Assembly (NCBI RefSeq): GCF_014898815.1
Contig: NW_026515500.1
Location: 1,054,001-1,118,000 of the forward strand
Source of the DNA: Panonychus citri
Lineage: Eukaryota; Arthropoda; Arachnida; Trombidiformes; Tetranychidae
Direction of reading: 5' to 3'
Length of the DNA stretch: 64,000 bases
Of the stretch, positions 12,701 to 24,853 are shown piece after piece. Each line of letters begins with the position of its first letter. Position 1 is the first letter of the stretch. A model generated the notes under the pieces. It did not search any database. It had not been told where the DNA came from and saw only the letters and a list, made by a program, of their open reading frames with translations. A program made the position numbers and the translations under genes.

Positions 12701-15569
12701 TTCTCTCTCTCTCTCTCTCTCTCGTCATCATCTCGCTCTTCTGCCTCATTCACTTTCCATTTGGTATTGAGGATGAAACTTATTTTCCTTCTTTACTGAT
12801 TAACCTTTCATGATGATAAGGATAAAGATGACAGGGAGAATTTATCATCTCCCATTGCATGATGAGTTGTAGAGATTAAAATGGAATGAGAAAAGAAAAA
12901 AAGTTCATCGAAAGTTTAATTCTAAGGATTAATGCTCAGGTAATAAATCGACTTGTTCTCTAATAGGTTTGCATTAATAACTATACAAAGATTAACAGTA
13001 CGAGAGAGAGAGAGATCATCTTAATCTCTGAATTAACGGAATTCTCATCATTCTGATTGATATAATGTTTCAAAAGATGAACATCAATTGCAACGAAATA
13101 ATTTGCAATCATTGTTACAAATCAAAATGAATAGAAACATTGAATTCTCAATGAAATTGAACATGAACTTTGAATTAGAACTTTTTTTGTCACTTCTTTT
13201 GTAATTCGAAAAGATATAAAAAAACAAACTTTTTTCGAGGAACTTTTTTCCTCTATTCTTTTTATCAAAGTACAATTCAAGTAGCATCATCATCATCTTC
13301 ATCATTACCTTGCAATGATTAGAGTATCATTTTTATCATCTACTTGGATGAAGATGATCAGGATTATAATGATGATGATGTTGTTGATGATAAAGAGTTG
13401 TAAGTACATGTTGAGAGTGGAAGAGATAATCTCCATTCACATAGGCTAATGTCTTCTAGATTTAGGAAGATGAGGATGAAGATGATGAAGAGAATGTGAT
13501 TCAATTGGGTTTATTTACTAAACTGTTATTCTATCGAATCTTTTACCTCTGAATTCATGATTTTCTAAGAACTTTCAATTCTCTCTTTCTCTATTTGTAT
13601 TCTATCATTTTCCCTTCACTGAAACAACATGTAAATTCATCAATCAATTCAGTTCAACTTTTAAGTCCACCCTGTGTACATAATAAAATAATACATTCTC
13701 ATGATGGTAAACAGTTAAATCTGAATAAAATTATCACAATCAATTTGGTGGAAAATTGTGTTTTCTTAAAGTGTTCCCATTAATTTCCTATGGGTGGAAA
13801 GTTCTGACTCAGAGAAAAGTTCAGTGTATATAAGATGAAAATCTTAGCCATTAATTTTTTTTGCTTCTTCCTAAGATAAAAGTTCATTTACTCAGAGAAA
13901 ATCTTCAGGATCAATTGTTTCCAATGAATTTCAAGGATCTTCTCCTCCTTATATTCTCATTTTATTCATTTTCTTTTCATCCTAATGGTGATTATTCATG
14001 GAAAGATATTGAGAGAGATAAATAAACAATTGAAGCTCATTGATAAACTTTAATTGCTCAAGATAAATCATGTTTGCCTCTTATTGTCAATTACCAGTTT
14101 AGTCTGTGATTTTATTATAAGTATTACAATCAAACAAATTGTTCAATTTGATTACAATCAATTTGAATCTTCTTGTTGTCATAATTTAAACAATTAAACC
14201 TTGAAATTAATACACAATTTTCACTAATCGTACCGTTGATTGTGTATCTTATATCATTAACTTAACATTAACATTAACTTATCATGATTATGATTAATAA
14301 TCAACTTTAATCATCATAATCATCAAGTTAATTGATTGCTTTGATTATTTGATTGTCTTTCCCTTTTTCTTTTGCAGAAATATCATTAAATTGTTGAAAT
14401 ACGTAAAAGTAAATTGTGTATATCAAAATGTGAGTATTGATTAACTTTTTAATTATTGATTAAAGTTGAAAGGTTAACAGTAAATTTCAATTATAATGAT
14501 GTAAAATAATGATAATCATCATGAAATCATTTGAGAAATAAATCATTACCATGAAAAAATTTGTTTCCATTTGAAATATCAAATGAAAAAAGAATAGAGA
14601 AAAAGAAAAAATTTTCTTTATAAAATCATGATCATCATCATGAAGATTCAAGAGAATGAAAAAAATAACAATTTCTTTCAATCAACTATCATGAAAAATA
14701 ATCATCATGAAGATGATCAACTTTCACTTTCTTTTCTCATTGATTTTCAATCCATTTTTCACTTGAGAATCACTGGAAATCTTTATATACATAATTCTTC
14801 CCCTGTAAAACCCTGGACGTTAGCAAGACAATTTCACCACCTTATAACTGTACTTCGCACCCCCACTCTATCCTCCAAGACCATCATCATCATCATCTTC
14901 ATCACCTTTCTCAGATTCATGTATTATGAACAAAAAGTGAAGATTCAGAGAGGAAAACAAACAAACAGGTAATTTATCAAATTAAAGTGAAATCTTGGCT
15001 TCTGAGTGATTCCAAGGAAACCATCATGAACTCTGTATGGGTTTCAGAATCATGATGGAAGATGAACTTCAAGTTTACTTTTATATAACTTGTCTTCTTC
15101 ATGATGATGATGATTGTTTATCATCATCATAATTCATTTGCTCTTGAAATTTCCACCGAGTGGTTAAAATTGAATGAGAAAAGAAAAACAAAATTATATC
15201 AAGAGAGAGAAACAAAATCTCCTCTTTCCATGAAAACGATCAGAACCTGAAACTTTTTCATCGAATTTCATAAACTATTAATTTTGAATAAATTGAAGAT
15301 TATTTTTTCTATCACCTGACGGTAAATCAATCTGATTGAAATCAGAGAAGATGAACAATTAAATTTAATGAAGACAATTAACCTAATTGCAACGAGCGAA
15401 ATGACTAATAATCAGCTGAGCCAGAATAGCGATAATAGTAAACATTTATTACTCTCTCTCTCTCTCTCTGAAACTATTGATTATCGTTTGAATTGAGAAA
15501 AGATTTCATCAGTTATCATGAATCAGATTGAACAACAATTCAATTCTTGGCTTTTCAAGGTTAATCAAT

Positions 15570-15602
<33 letters not shown>

Positions 15603-16842
15603 TTAACAATTTAAAGTTAATCATTAAATCAATAGACACTTAATGAAACAATGAATAGAATGATAAGAAAAATTAATGACAATCGAAAAGTTTTTCCTAA
15701 GATATTTTATAAGAAAATGTTCTGAGAATGCGAAAAAAATTAATGAACTTATCATGAAATGTGATTAAAGATCAACATGATACACAGTAAATAATCAATG
15801 TTTAATGATAACAATTTAATTCATTGTATAAATAGTAGTTACAGTTTGATTCCGGTTCTTGAGGGTGTAAAGAAGGTTAAATATTATCTCATCAGGAAAA
15901 GTACATGGAACAGGGGAAAAAGTTTCAAATCTCATGATGATTCAATTTCATGTCGTTAAAAACAATAGACACCAAAGATAACCTGAGGATATTTGAGTTT
16001 CATGAAGATGAAAGGTCTCAGGCTCTTGAAATTTTTGAGCATCATAAGAGAGCGAGAGAAAGGGATAGACTGTGTCATATTCATGGTTATCATGAATTCT
16101 GATCGATATAAACATATGATGAAATTTACGATATCATGTAAATTGTTGAGCAGAGGAAAAAATTGTGATAAAATTGTCTCCATCTACAAGATAATAAATT
16201 GCCATTGCTGCTCGATAGCTTTAAGGATTTTCCACCCCACCTCGATTTCCAGCCCACTCTCTGAGTTGAGTAAAGTTCAGTTCAATTCGTAATTAATAAC
16301 TTGTTTCATTCCTCTTAAGGGTAATTCCTTATAATCAAGTAAACATATTATAACAATATCATTTGCGACATTGATTATACACTCACATGATAAATTAATC
16401 AACAATAAAACTAATCAGTTGACATTTAATTTAATTTGATGACTATTAATAAATGTCAACCACTAGTGATTATATCATGAAATGCAACAGAGGTTAATCA
16501 ACTTGTCAAGAAGGTGAAATTGTTTTGGATTACAATTAATTTTCATATAAACTCAATTTGATGGTTATATTATTATTTAGTACAACTATGAATTTGGTTA
16601 ATAAGTTAATTGTTATGATGATGTTGATAATGATGAGCAATTAGCATGAGAATAGTCAATTAGTTTATTCAAAGTGGAAGATACGAAGCAAAAAAGTAAA
16701 GCAAATGTTCAATGAAAAGAAAAGTTCATTTGGATGAATTGATTTTCATTTCAATCGATTTGGAGTGAAAATTATGCTTTCATTTGGTGAAATTTTCCAC
16801 CTTCTCTCATGATAAACCACCGAGAATAAAAGCTTCAGAATC

Positions 16843-16897
<55 letters not shown>

Positions 16898-19240
16898 ATG
16901 TTCTTATAATAGTTTTCTTCTGTTTCAAAGAGAGAAATGAAATTTATCAGAACTTTTCTCTCTCTTTGATGTAAATCTATAAAATCTATCATGGGAATGA
17001 TGATAATGATCATGAAGTGGGGTGGAAATTGGATAAAGAGGAAAAGTAATATATTCTTGCATGTTGGTGGATTTAAAGTTCTGTCTACATATTAGATTAC
17101 GTCTGAGAACTGGTCAAATATCAACAAACTTCAATCAATCTAATAACTTTCAATTCTCAGGGAAATTCATTTATTAGCATGATCATCATCATGAAAATGG
17201 TTCTTATTTTGTTTAAAAGTAAATATTATTGATCAATTTTAATCAGAATTGAAAATATCACTCTGGGACTTTGAATGTTATTGAAATTTTTGGCATATAT
17301 ATTTTATATTATTAAATAACTAATACTTTTTACAGGGTGGATCAGGGTAGATGGTGTCAGTTGAGTGGACAGGGAGGTGAAAGTTTTTGATAACATTTAA
17401 GTGGAGGGAAATGTTTTGAGGTGGAAAATATTAGATAATAATGATAATCATATATAAAAGTATCAACTGAAATCCATAAGCATGAATATCAGTTCATTTC
17501 TCTTTGATTAAATGTTTCATTTATCATCATGAGTGGAGAGACTGAGTTATTTTATCATGAACCCGCCGATGAATCATTCATTTTCATTGAAATTCCCATT
17601 GCATTGGATTTGGAATCATGATCGTTGAATGATTTCAGATGAGAAAGAGAAGAAACGAAAAAAGTTCTGAGAAAATGTTCAATTCAATCCAGAACTTCTC
17701 TTGTTTCTTTTGCTTCTTTCGAATGATTTTCAACTATTATTTGGTGATAATATGAAATTCATCATGTTAGGAATGAAATTTTCTATTGAAAATATTCATA
17801 GTTCGAAGGTCGGGGAATATTAACATCAGAAAAACTCATCAACTTTATCTCAACTTTTATCATGAACAAGAAAACGATTAAACTTTCACTGAACCTTAGG
17901 AGTTAACGACAACAATTTGGTCTAATTGTTATCGGTAATTATGTTGATCGTTAGTCAGGTAAACTTTAATTGCTCACAGTTAATTGTTAAAGATGAGAAA
18001 ATAAATATTCCAGAGATAAAAGTAACATGACCATGAAAGTGGAAATCTTCATGATCGATTAACATTCTGGAACAAATTTCCAAAAACTAATTCAACTTTT
18101 ACATCTTTCTCCTCAGCTCAACGCTATACAATTCATCAATTTGAGTAATTAGTTAATTCATTGATTAATTGCTATCATAATCTAAATGATAATTGATAAG
18201 GTTTCACTCCGATAACTTAGTTAACTTTTTTTCTCATCTCCATGTAAATACAACATGAAATTCAGTAATTTACCATGTAAACAGATTACTCTGAGTATTT
18301 CATTTAATGAATCAGAACTTTTTTTCCTCCGATTCAAGTAATCTTTTTCCACTTTCATGGTTATTATTATTACATGAGAATCAATTTTAATTGTAGCCGA
18401 TTAATAAATTTAATAGTAGATCGATTCTTAAAATCAACCCAATTAATATAATCACCAAATCCTTAATCATTATTGGTTATTGGACAAGTTAAGATTAAGT
18501 TAATTAGGATTCTGTTCAATGATGATAATTTCATTTCATCAATTAATTCACGAATTCAATTAAGATTAAAGTTAACTAATTAATTCAATTGCTAATTTCA
18601 TGAGATTGGAAATGAAAATGATCAGAATTTTGTTTTATTTTTTCCCTCTTCTAATATCATTGAATGATTAGTAAATTATTCTGATTACTTTAGAATTATT
18701 AACATTACATATAATCAAAAATGATCAACAATTAAGTCAATCATATTTGATTTACATTGATTGAAGGTTAATCATTAAATTTAATCCAATTAAAGTTGGC
18801 AATTTATATTATTACATGTAGATAAATAATTCATTGTTCAATTCAATTGATAATCATCTTAATCATCATCATGATATTATTATTAATAATTTAGTAATGA
18901 TTACATGAGATTCAATCATGATTACCTTAACTAGCCTTAACATGATAATCAATTAATCATCGATTTGTTAGGTAGATTAAATTAAACTGAATTAGTTTAA
19001 TAGGAAAGAAAAACAGAAATAAACAACCTACAAGAAATAAAATTTAAACCAATTTTCATTTTGTTTTTTCCTCTACAATTCACACCATTAATAAAATTAT
19101 TAATGAAATTGTGATTGAAAAAGATGAAAAAGATGAAAAAAATTAATTAATCAATTGGAAACACAAACAAATTTTGTAGGTAAGCAAACACAATTGATGA
19201 TTGATTAGTTGTACATAATATATATCGACAATATTCTTCG
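6739..19240. other. 12.5-kb gene-free AT-rich stretch
   Basis: No gene is supportable on either strand. The sequence is AT-rich with (GA)n tracts (for example 15571-15602 and 16845-16892), ATCATC runs (11640-11690, 13275-13300) and many TCATGA palindromes. A few pieces have higher complexity (8110-8250, 14800-14880, 16200-16290), but none forms a spliced reading frame I can defend. It probably belongs to the same long minus-strand intron as the rest of the left end. Confidence 0.55.
16845..16892. repeat. (AG)n microsatellite, about 48 bp
   Basis: Perfect AG dinucleotide tract, one of the longest in the window. It creates a spurious minus-strand Ser-Leu repeat open frame that should not be annotated as a gene. 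Confidence 0.92.
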
Positions 19241-19560
19241 TATCAGCTTGGCGAAAGACTAAGCGAATAGTTACAGAAGCAAATAGCATTTGAGTACAAA
19301 AAAATTGATTTAAAAAATATTGTTTTATTAGGAGACATACAATTACAGAAGATATTCAAAGTAGCAAAAAGGTTTAAGAAAAATTCAAATTAGTTACCTC
19401 CTAACATATTTTGAAAAAATTGAAACCTAACAATCTACTGGTGAAGGATACAAATAATTGAGATTTTTTTGATTATTAAATAATCTTTTTCTTGTTAATT
19501 TATTTTTAGACTCTATTCTAGTTTCTCTATTATTTGTCTGTTTTCTACTGAGCTGAGAAA

Positions 19561-20343
19561 ATGTCCGACGATTTTGGATCAGCCGGTGGTTGGGGAGATT
19601 CTGGCAATTCTGCAAAAAAATCTGATGTAACATCTTCTGGTGCTGGTAGTTCATGGGGAAATGAAGCTAGTGGTGATTCTTCAGAAAAAACTAGTTCAGG
19701 TGGTGGTTGGGCATCTGGTGGTGATTCATGGGGAAATGAAGCTAGTGGTGATTCCTGGGGAAATTCTGGTGGTTCATCGAAGAAATCTGGTGGTGCTTCT
19801 GGTGGTGCTTCTGGTGGTGGTAACTTTTGGGGAGCCAGTGATGCCGAAAGCTCAGACAAGCCAAGAGGTAAAGGTTGTTTCAAGTGTGGTGAAGAGGGTC
19901 ACATGTCACGCGAATGCCCTTCTGGTGGTGGTGGTAGTCGTGATGGTGGCTCGAGAGCTAAAGGTTGTTTCAAATGTGGAGATAAGGGTCATATGTCCAG
20001 GGAATGTCCTTCTGCTGGTAATAGCAACGGTGGTAATGAAGATGGCTCAACACCTTTACTTGATGCTGACGGCAAACCTCGAGCTCCAATTTATGTTCCC
20101 CCTGATTTGAGTAAAGACGAAACACTCTATGAATCAGTTACTGCTGGTGAAAACTTTGACCGTTATGATAGTATACCTTGTTCCGTAACCGGAGATGATA
20201 AGCCCACAAACCCCGAAAAATATGAGACTTTTGAAGAAGCATTTACAAGTACAACTATTCGTGCTGGACTCAAAGCTACAAAGATTACTAAGCCAATGCC
20301 TATCCAAAAATATGGTATGAGAATCGTAATGGGTGTCGTGTAG
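19561..20343 (+). CDS. vas: truncated Vasa-like N-terminus with two zinc knuckles
   Basis: An intact 260-codon frame encodes the N-terminal half of a Vasa-type DEAD-box RNA helicase. Residues 1-100 are Gly/Ser-rich with repeated SWGN and GGASGG units. Two CCHC zinc knuckles (CFKCGEEGHMSREC type, C-x2-C-x4-H-x4-C) lie at about 106-119 and 136-149. A Vasa linker (PIYVPPDLSKDE, FDRYDSIPCSVTG) follows at about 176-210, then a Q-motif region ending KPMPIQKY at 244-251. The frame stops at TAG 20341-20343, just where helicase motif I should follow, so no ATPase or helicase function is possible. The ATG is preceded by AT-rich leader without an in-frame upstream ATG. Vasa proteins act in germline RNA metabolism (nuage, piRNA pathway). 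This ORF could still yield an RNA-binding fragment, but the debris around it makes a decaying gene copy more likely. Confidence 0.72.
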   Translation: MSDDFGSAGGWGDSGNSAKKSDVTSSGAGSSWGNEASGDSSEKTSSGGGWASGGDSWGNEASGDSWGNSGGSSKKSGGASGGASGGGNFWGASDAESSDKPRGKGCFKCGEEGHMSRECPSGGGGSRDGGSRAKGCFKCGDKGHMSRECPSAGNSNGGNEDGSTPLLDADGKPRAPIYVPPDLSKDETLYESVTAGENFDRYDSIPCSVTGDDKPTNPEKYETFEEAFTSTTIRAGLKATKITKPMPIQKYGMRIVMGVV

Positions 20344-20786
20344 CTAGTGGTGGTTCATCCGAAAAAACTAGTTCGGGTGGTGGTTGTGCATCTCTTGGTA
20401 ATCAAGGTTCGTCAAAGAATTCTGGTTGTTATGCCAGTGGTTCTTGGGGTGCTTGACTTGGTGTTGACCACTATGATAGTATACATTGTTCCGTAACCGG
20501 AGATGATAAGCCCACAAACCTGAAAAATGTACAACTATTTGTGCTGGACTCGCAGCTAAGTGAAAGGGTCCCTGTGTGGCTAAAAGATGAAGCCGGTGGA
20601 GGCTCAGTAGATTACGATGATAGCTTCGGAGGAGTAGATTTGAGAAAAGTAAGTAATTTCTCAGATCTTGATTTCAGAATTTCTTCAATCATTTCTTATC
20701 AATTCTTTTTTCTCATTTCTTAGCTGAATGTCTCAGATAATTTCGCATCCTCTTCCACTACTACAAACGATGAGAGTTGGGATTAA
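20344..20786 (+). pseudogene. vas: second vasa fragment: N-terminal piece fused to C-terminal exons
   Basis: Directly after the stop of the first fragment, N-terminal coding sequence reappears in degraded form. ASGGSSEKTSSGGG is readable from 20344, and a stop occurs near 20455. YDSIHCSVTGDDKPTN follows, then a piece of the FEEAF/TIRAGLKA region with an internal deletion. This is joined to what looks like the Vasa C-terminus: VPVWLKDEAGGG, then a GTAAGT donor after LRK and an acceptor at about 20723, ending in an NDESWD tail with TAA at 20784-20786. An acidic tail ending in Trp is typical of Vasa proteins. The whole helicase core is missing between the Q region and the C-terminus. It reads as a deleted second copy, not an exon set of the first. 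Confidence 0.65.
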
Positions 20787-21520
20787 TTATCGCTAATTTA
20801 ACCAACGAGAAATGTAAGTATACGCTGCTATTTCATCACTTCTCTTTACAAATCAATTAATTTTGTTTATCGCCTTTTAAAACCCTTGTCTCATTTTTGT
20901 TTTTCTAATCTTTAGGCTATCGATTATCAAGTATCTCGTTTATCTCAATTTTCAAGGACAATCTCTGCAAACATTTTATAATAATTTTGATAATCATCAC
21001 TCTTTTCCTTAAAAAGAACATTCTGACCAGAGGACAATAAGTTCTCTTTATCTATTTTTCATTTTTTTTTGTAAAACCACTTCATGATCATTGTTATTCT
21101 ACGAATAACATGAGCACATGCTCATCTTTTCTAAATCATTATTTTGACTACTTATAATTAATTAAATCAATGCGAGATTTTGTATAACGGATAATAAATT
21201 TATCAAAAAAAACCATAAACATTTTCAATATTCTCCTTTGGATTTTTCTTTACCAAAAAAACGCTTTTAATCCCTTAATCAAACAAAACCCATTGAATCA
21301 CTTGAACAACTTTAATTACCAAAAAAATAGCGAAAAAAATTTAAGCTGATCAAGGGTCAAGAAAATGGTTATAGTCATCGGATTTATTTATTTTTTGAGC
21401 TTAGTAGAAAATCAGTAACTTACAAATTATAGATAAACTAAAATAACAAATGCACTAACAAAAAAAGATTATTTAGTATTTATTTAGTACTTTTTTCAAA
21501 ATATGTTATAAGAATTTTAA
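20787..21520 (+). other. non-coding spacer between vasa fragments
   Basis: About 730 bp of AT-rich sequence with no open frame of note. It lies between the Vasa-like C-terminal exon and the displaced helicase-core fragment. Confidence 0.6.
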
Positions 21521-22016
21521 TGACCAAACAAGATGCAGTAGCTTGTGAATCGGATAAAACATAGGCTTTTATTTTACCAATTTTACAAGATTATTTTCGG
21601 ATCCTAATACTACCAGTAAATATGGATATACATGCCAAGAGCCAAAAGCTATAGTTGTTTCACCAACCAGAGAATTGGCCATTCAAATTTATAGAGAAGC
21701 TTATAAATACTATGCTGACAGCATAGTTAAAGTTCAAATAATTTATGGTGGAATCTCAACTTCCCATCAAAGAGCTAAACTATCTGAAGGCTATCACGTT
21801 CTTGTTGGTACTCCAGGCCGAATTATCGATTTCCTAGAAAAAGGTTTTTTCTCGTTCTCCATTTTAAAGTATTTTGTTTTAGATGAAGTTGATCGAATGA
21901 TCGATCAAGGTTTCATTCCTGATATTAGAAAAATGGCTTCTAACGCTACAATGCCTCCTGTTTTTAAGAGACAAACTCTTATGCTCAGTGCTACATTCCC
22001 TGACGAAATTCAATGA
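21521..22016 (+). pseudogene. vas: displaced Vasa helicase-core fragment (motifs I-III), disabled
   Basis: This is the part of the helicase missing from the two upstream fragments, lying downstream of the C-terminal exon and therefore out of order. A degraded Walker A (ACESDKT where ACAQTGSGKT is usual) is followed by an in-frame TAG at 21562-21564. Then AFILPILQDYF and a one-base frame change near 21598 lead into motif Ia (SPTRELA), GG, motif Ib (TPGR), motif II as LDEVDRM instead of LDEADRM, and motif III (SAT). The frame ends in a stop at 22014-22016 after TFPDEIQ, so helicase domain 2 is absent. The nonsense codon, frameshift, lost P-loop glycines and DEAD-to-DEVD change together show a dead copy. 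Confidence 0.85.
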
Positions 22017-22082
22017 GCTAAACTATCCAAAGTATTTTACGTTCTTCTTGGTACACCAGGTTGAAGAATCGATTTATTATAC
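22017..22082 (+). pseudogene. vas: repeat of the vasa motif Ib segment
   Basis: Immediately after the previous stop, a second degraded version of the preceding motif Ib region is readable. AKLSKVFYVLLGTPG is followed by a stop and RIDLL, against AKLSEGYHVLVGTPGRIIDFL upstream. It shows that at least two diverged copies of the helicase core were once adjacent here. Confidence 0.7.
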
Positions 22083-23789
22083 ATAATTATTTAGAAACAA
22101 GTATATTAACAACTAATTACAAGATTCAATTTGATTTGATTTCTTTCTCATTTTTTCAAATCTAACAAACTACTGAAAAAATACTGACAATATTTGGTAA
22201 CTAATTTTAGTTTTTCTTAAACCTTTTGTTATTCTGAATAACTCCTGTAATTTTCTCCCAATCAAAACAATATCTTTTTCGTTCAATTTCTTTAATAAAT
22301 GGTGTAAATAATTTTTTGCTTTTATATTTTCGTGCAGAAAATGATAATATCATGCTGAAGACGCAGAACAAGGATGATGATGGATAATGTTTTTGAAAAT
22401 GGAAATTAAATGGTAATGGTAATTATAAATTTCTAGTTAAATTTATGGAGTAAAAAATTTGCTCCTTTTGAAAAAAATCTTGATGTTTATGGTTATATCA
22501 AATTAATCAGTTTCTTGCCCTCCTTGCAATTTAATGGTATCTTTTGTTGTATTAACATCATGAAGATATGATCATCATGATAACAGTTATTAAAAGTTGC
22601 GATATGCATATGTGTTTAAAGAGTGAAAGTGTGTGTTCAGCTTCTTGGAACTTTTTTTAGTTGAAATTTCTTTTTTTCTGAATTTTATCATGTATTTCAC
22701 AACTTATAATGTGAATACTTCAATATCAATTCTGAATTCATGAATAGATGTAGAGAGAGAATGAGAGTGCCTTCATCTTCATTTCTCTTTCTTTTATTCT
22801 TCACCTTCTCATCTTACTCAGCTATTCCATGGTATTCAGAGTTATATCACCTTTTTACATATCATTTACTTTGCTATCTTTTTTTTCAGTTTCTCTTCAT
22901 GATAATATTTTCTTTCATTTCAGAACTTTTTCTTCTTCCTTCCATCATCATCATAATTTTTTCTTTCTTTTTTACTTTCATTTTCATCTTTCTTTTTCTT
23001 CTTCATCCTCATCATCATGTACTTTCCTCAGAAGACACACGATGATAATAGAAGAAAATTTTATTTCGTTTTTTTACATTTTCTTTTTTCACTCTTCCAA
23101 TACCTTTTCTCATATTCTGTCCTATGTCTATCTCTGTCTCTAACTCTCTCACTCATTACCCTCCAGGGAAATTCATGATACTATGTTGTAATATCATCAT
23201 CATCGTTGGTGTATTCTTATTGATAATATTCCCTATTCGTATAAAAGGTTAACAGAAGATAAAGAAAATTTTAAGTTCATTGAAAAATCGACGAGAAAAA
23301 AGTTCAGTCCAATTTTACTGTTGATTCAAATTTGTACCAAATAAAGATATTGAAATGTTAATATCATGAGAATATCATATCAAGAGAGAGACAGTTATAA
23401 CAAAATATCGAATCAGTTTTCGAAAAAAAGAAAATGATTCGAATAATTTTGTTGATAAGAGACACATTTCCAAGCCATAAACATTGAATTTAGGTGAGGG
23501 GAAATTGAGCATTTTGATAGCAAATAAAACACCACAGATATAAATCGTTATCATGTCGATAACTTTTTCTTTTCACAAGTAACATTGTTCAGATGTTCAG
23601 TAGCAATCATCTTCTTCTCACTCTCTCACTTACTCTCTCTCTCTCTCTTTACTATTTACCTTACACACATTGGATCTTGTTTTGATAGTTAGGATCATAA
23701 AAAAACGTGTTTGTTATTTACGTCAGAATTGAGTGAGTGAGAGAGAGAGAGATAGAATCAAGGTAAACCCAATTAACTAATTGACTTAC
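22083..23789. other. gene-free spacer with pyrimidine-rich block
   Basis: No gene is supportable. About 22775-23160 is strongly pyrimidine-rich on the plus strand, which creates long but low-complexity Phe/Ser/Leu open frames. The remainder is AT-rich with short CT and GA tracts (23620-23650, 23735-23755). Confidence 0.6.
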
Positions 23790-23977
23790 CCACAAATCCA
23801 ACTGTGACGGCGTCGAGTGCTCCCAGGTACAGATAATAGGATTGGCGCTAATCTTAAGCCTCGATTAGATTGTTCAACCTGAGGTTGACCTTCATCTTCA
23901 TCCACTGTGATTGACGGTGTATTTAACCTTGGATGATGATGGCCTTTGGTGTCAACAATTGATTCCTGAATTGCCAT
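23790..23977 (-). CDS. dnc: probable 5' coding exon of cAMP phosphodiesterase PDE4 (dunce)
   Basis: A minus-strand exon opens with ATG (MAIQESIVDTKG) at 23977. It runs 62 codons plus two bases and ends in STRRRHSWIC followed by a consensus GTAAGT donor. RRHSWIC directly before an exon junction is the hallmark of PDE4 long-form N-termini, as in mammalian PDE4D3 where the Ser of RRHS is a PKA site. RRRHS is likewise a PKA consensus. PDE4/dunce hydrolyses cAMP. The composition is far less biased than the neighbouring sequence, which supports real coding. No UCR1, UCR2 or catalytic exon is visible to the left on this strand, so the rest of the gene must lie beyond position 1 after an intron longer than 23 kb. 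The family call rests on one short motif and is moderately sure; the exon itself is more certain. Confidence 0.55.
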
Positions 23978-24853
23978 GATGATGAAGATAAAAAAATTGA
24001 TGATGTTTATGATGATGCGATGATATTTATTATTATATTGTTAGATGATTATTATTACTAATGGTGATGAGAAAACTATTAACTCTTGACAATATAAGAG
24101 TAGGTTATTGTTACAACTATTTAATTATTGTTACTTTTATTGCTGATGGTGTTGGTGGAGGTGGAGAGAGAGAGTGAGAGAGAGAGAGAGAGGTGATTGT
24201 GTTGATGAGAGAGTAGTGGTTGTAGTGGTTGTTGTTGTTGTAAGTTAATTGTTGTTGAATCAGATGAAATGAAAAGCACTAATTGTTAACACAATTGCTG
24301 AAGGATAAACAAAACACACAATTTACACATTTAGTTAAATTAAATTAACCACCACTCAAGTAACACTCACACTCGTAGCAAATTGAAAACTATTTTTCTT
24401 GTCAAATGTTTCCAGTTAACTACAACTTACATTGGATCATTAGTTAATTGTAATCAATGTGCTGCGATCTCGTGGTAACCATTAGTATGATCTCATTCAT
24501 TTCTCTTTCTCTCTCTTTTATTATCTAATCATTTTATTAGTTAATTATCTGTGTTAACTTAATAATTACTCGTTCTTCTCAAGGTCTTCTCAAGGTCTTC
24601 AGGGAATTAATTATCTGTCTGTGGTCAGTTAATTATCAGTTGATTCGTGATAATGATTAAGTCATTGGCCGATCATTTGACTTGATTCTTATTTGATAAT
24701 GTTTTCATTTCAATCTCTCTCTTTCTCTTCCTTTTTACTTTCATTGATTAATTGCTTTTCTCTTCTTTACAAAATAAAGTTCGTTTAATTGCTTTATTCG
24801 TTATTATTAATCTCATATTCGACATCATCAAAAGAGGAGCGAAAGCGCTCTTC
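23978..24853. other. spacer between the PDE4-like exon and the PHKA array
   Basis: AT-rich, with a (GA)n tract at about 24165-24193 and a GTT/TTG-rich block at 24220-24260. It presumably contains the minus-strand 5' leader and promoter of the PDE4-like exon. No other gene is visible. Confidence 0.5.

Noticed and set aside
14800..14900. Locally GC-richer segment, considered as tRNA or exon
   Set aside because: No cloverleaf with A and B box sequence and no spliced frame could be built on either strand.
19545..20110. Frames antisense to and overlapping the Vasa-like ORF (Pro- or Val-rich)
   Set aside because: Shadows of the Gly/Ser-rich repeats. The plus-strand frame with zinc knuckles is the real one.
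22740..23143. Two overlapping frames of about 100 codons, Phe/Ser/Leu-rich
   Set aside because: They come from a pyrimidine-rich block and resemble no membrane protein family. There is no supporting splice or start context.
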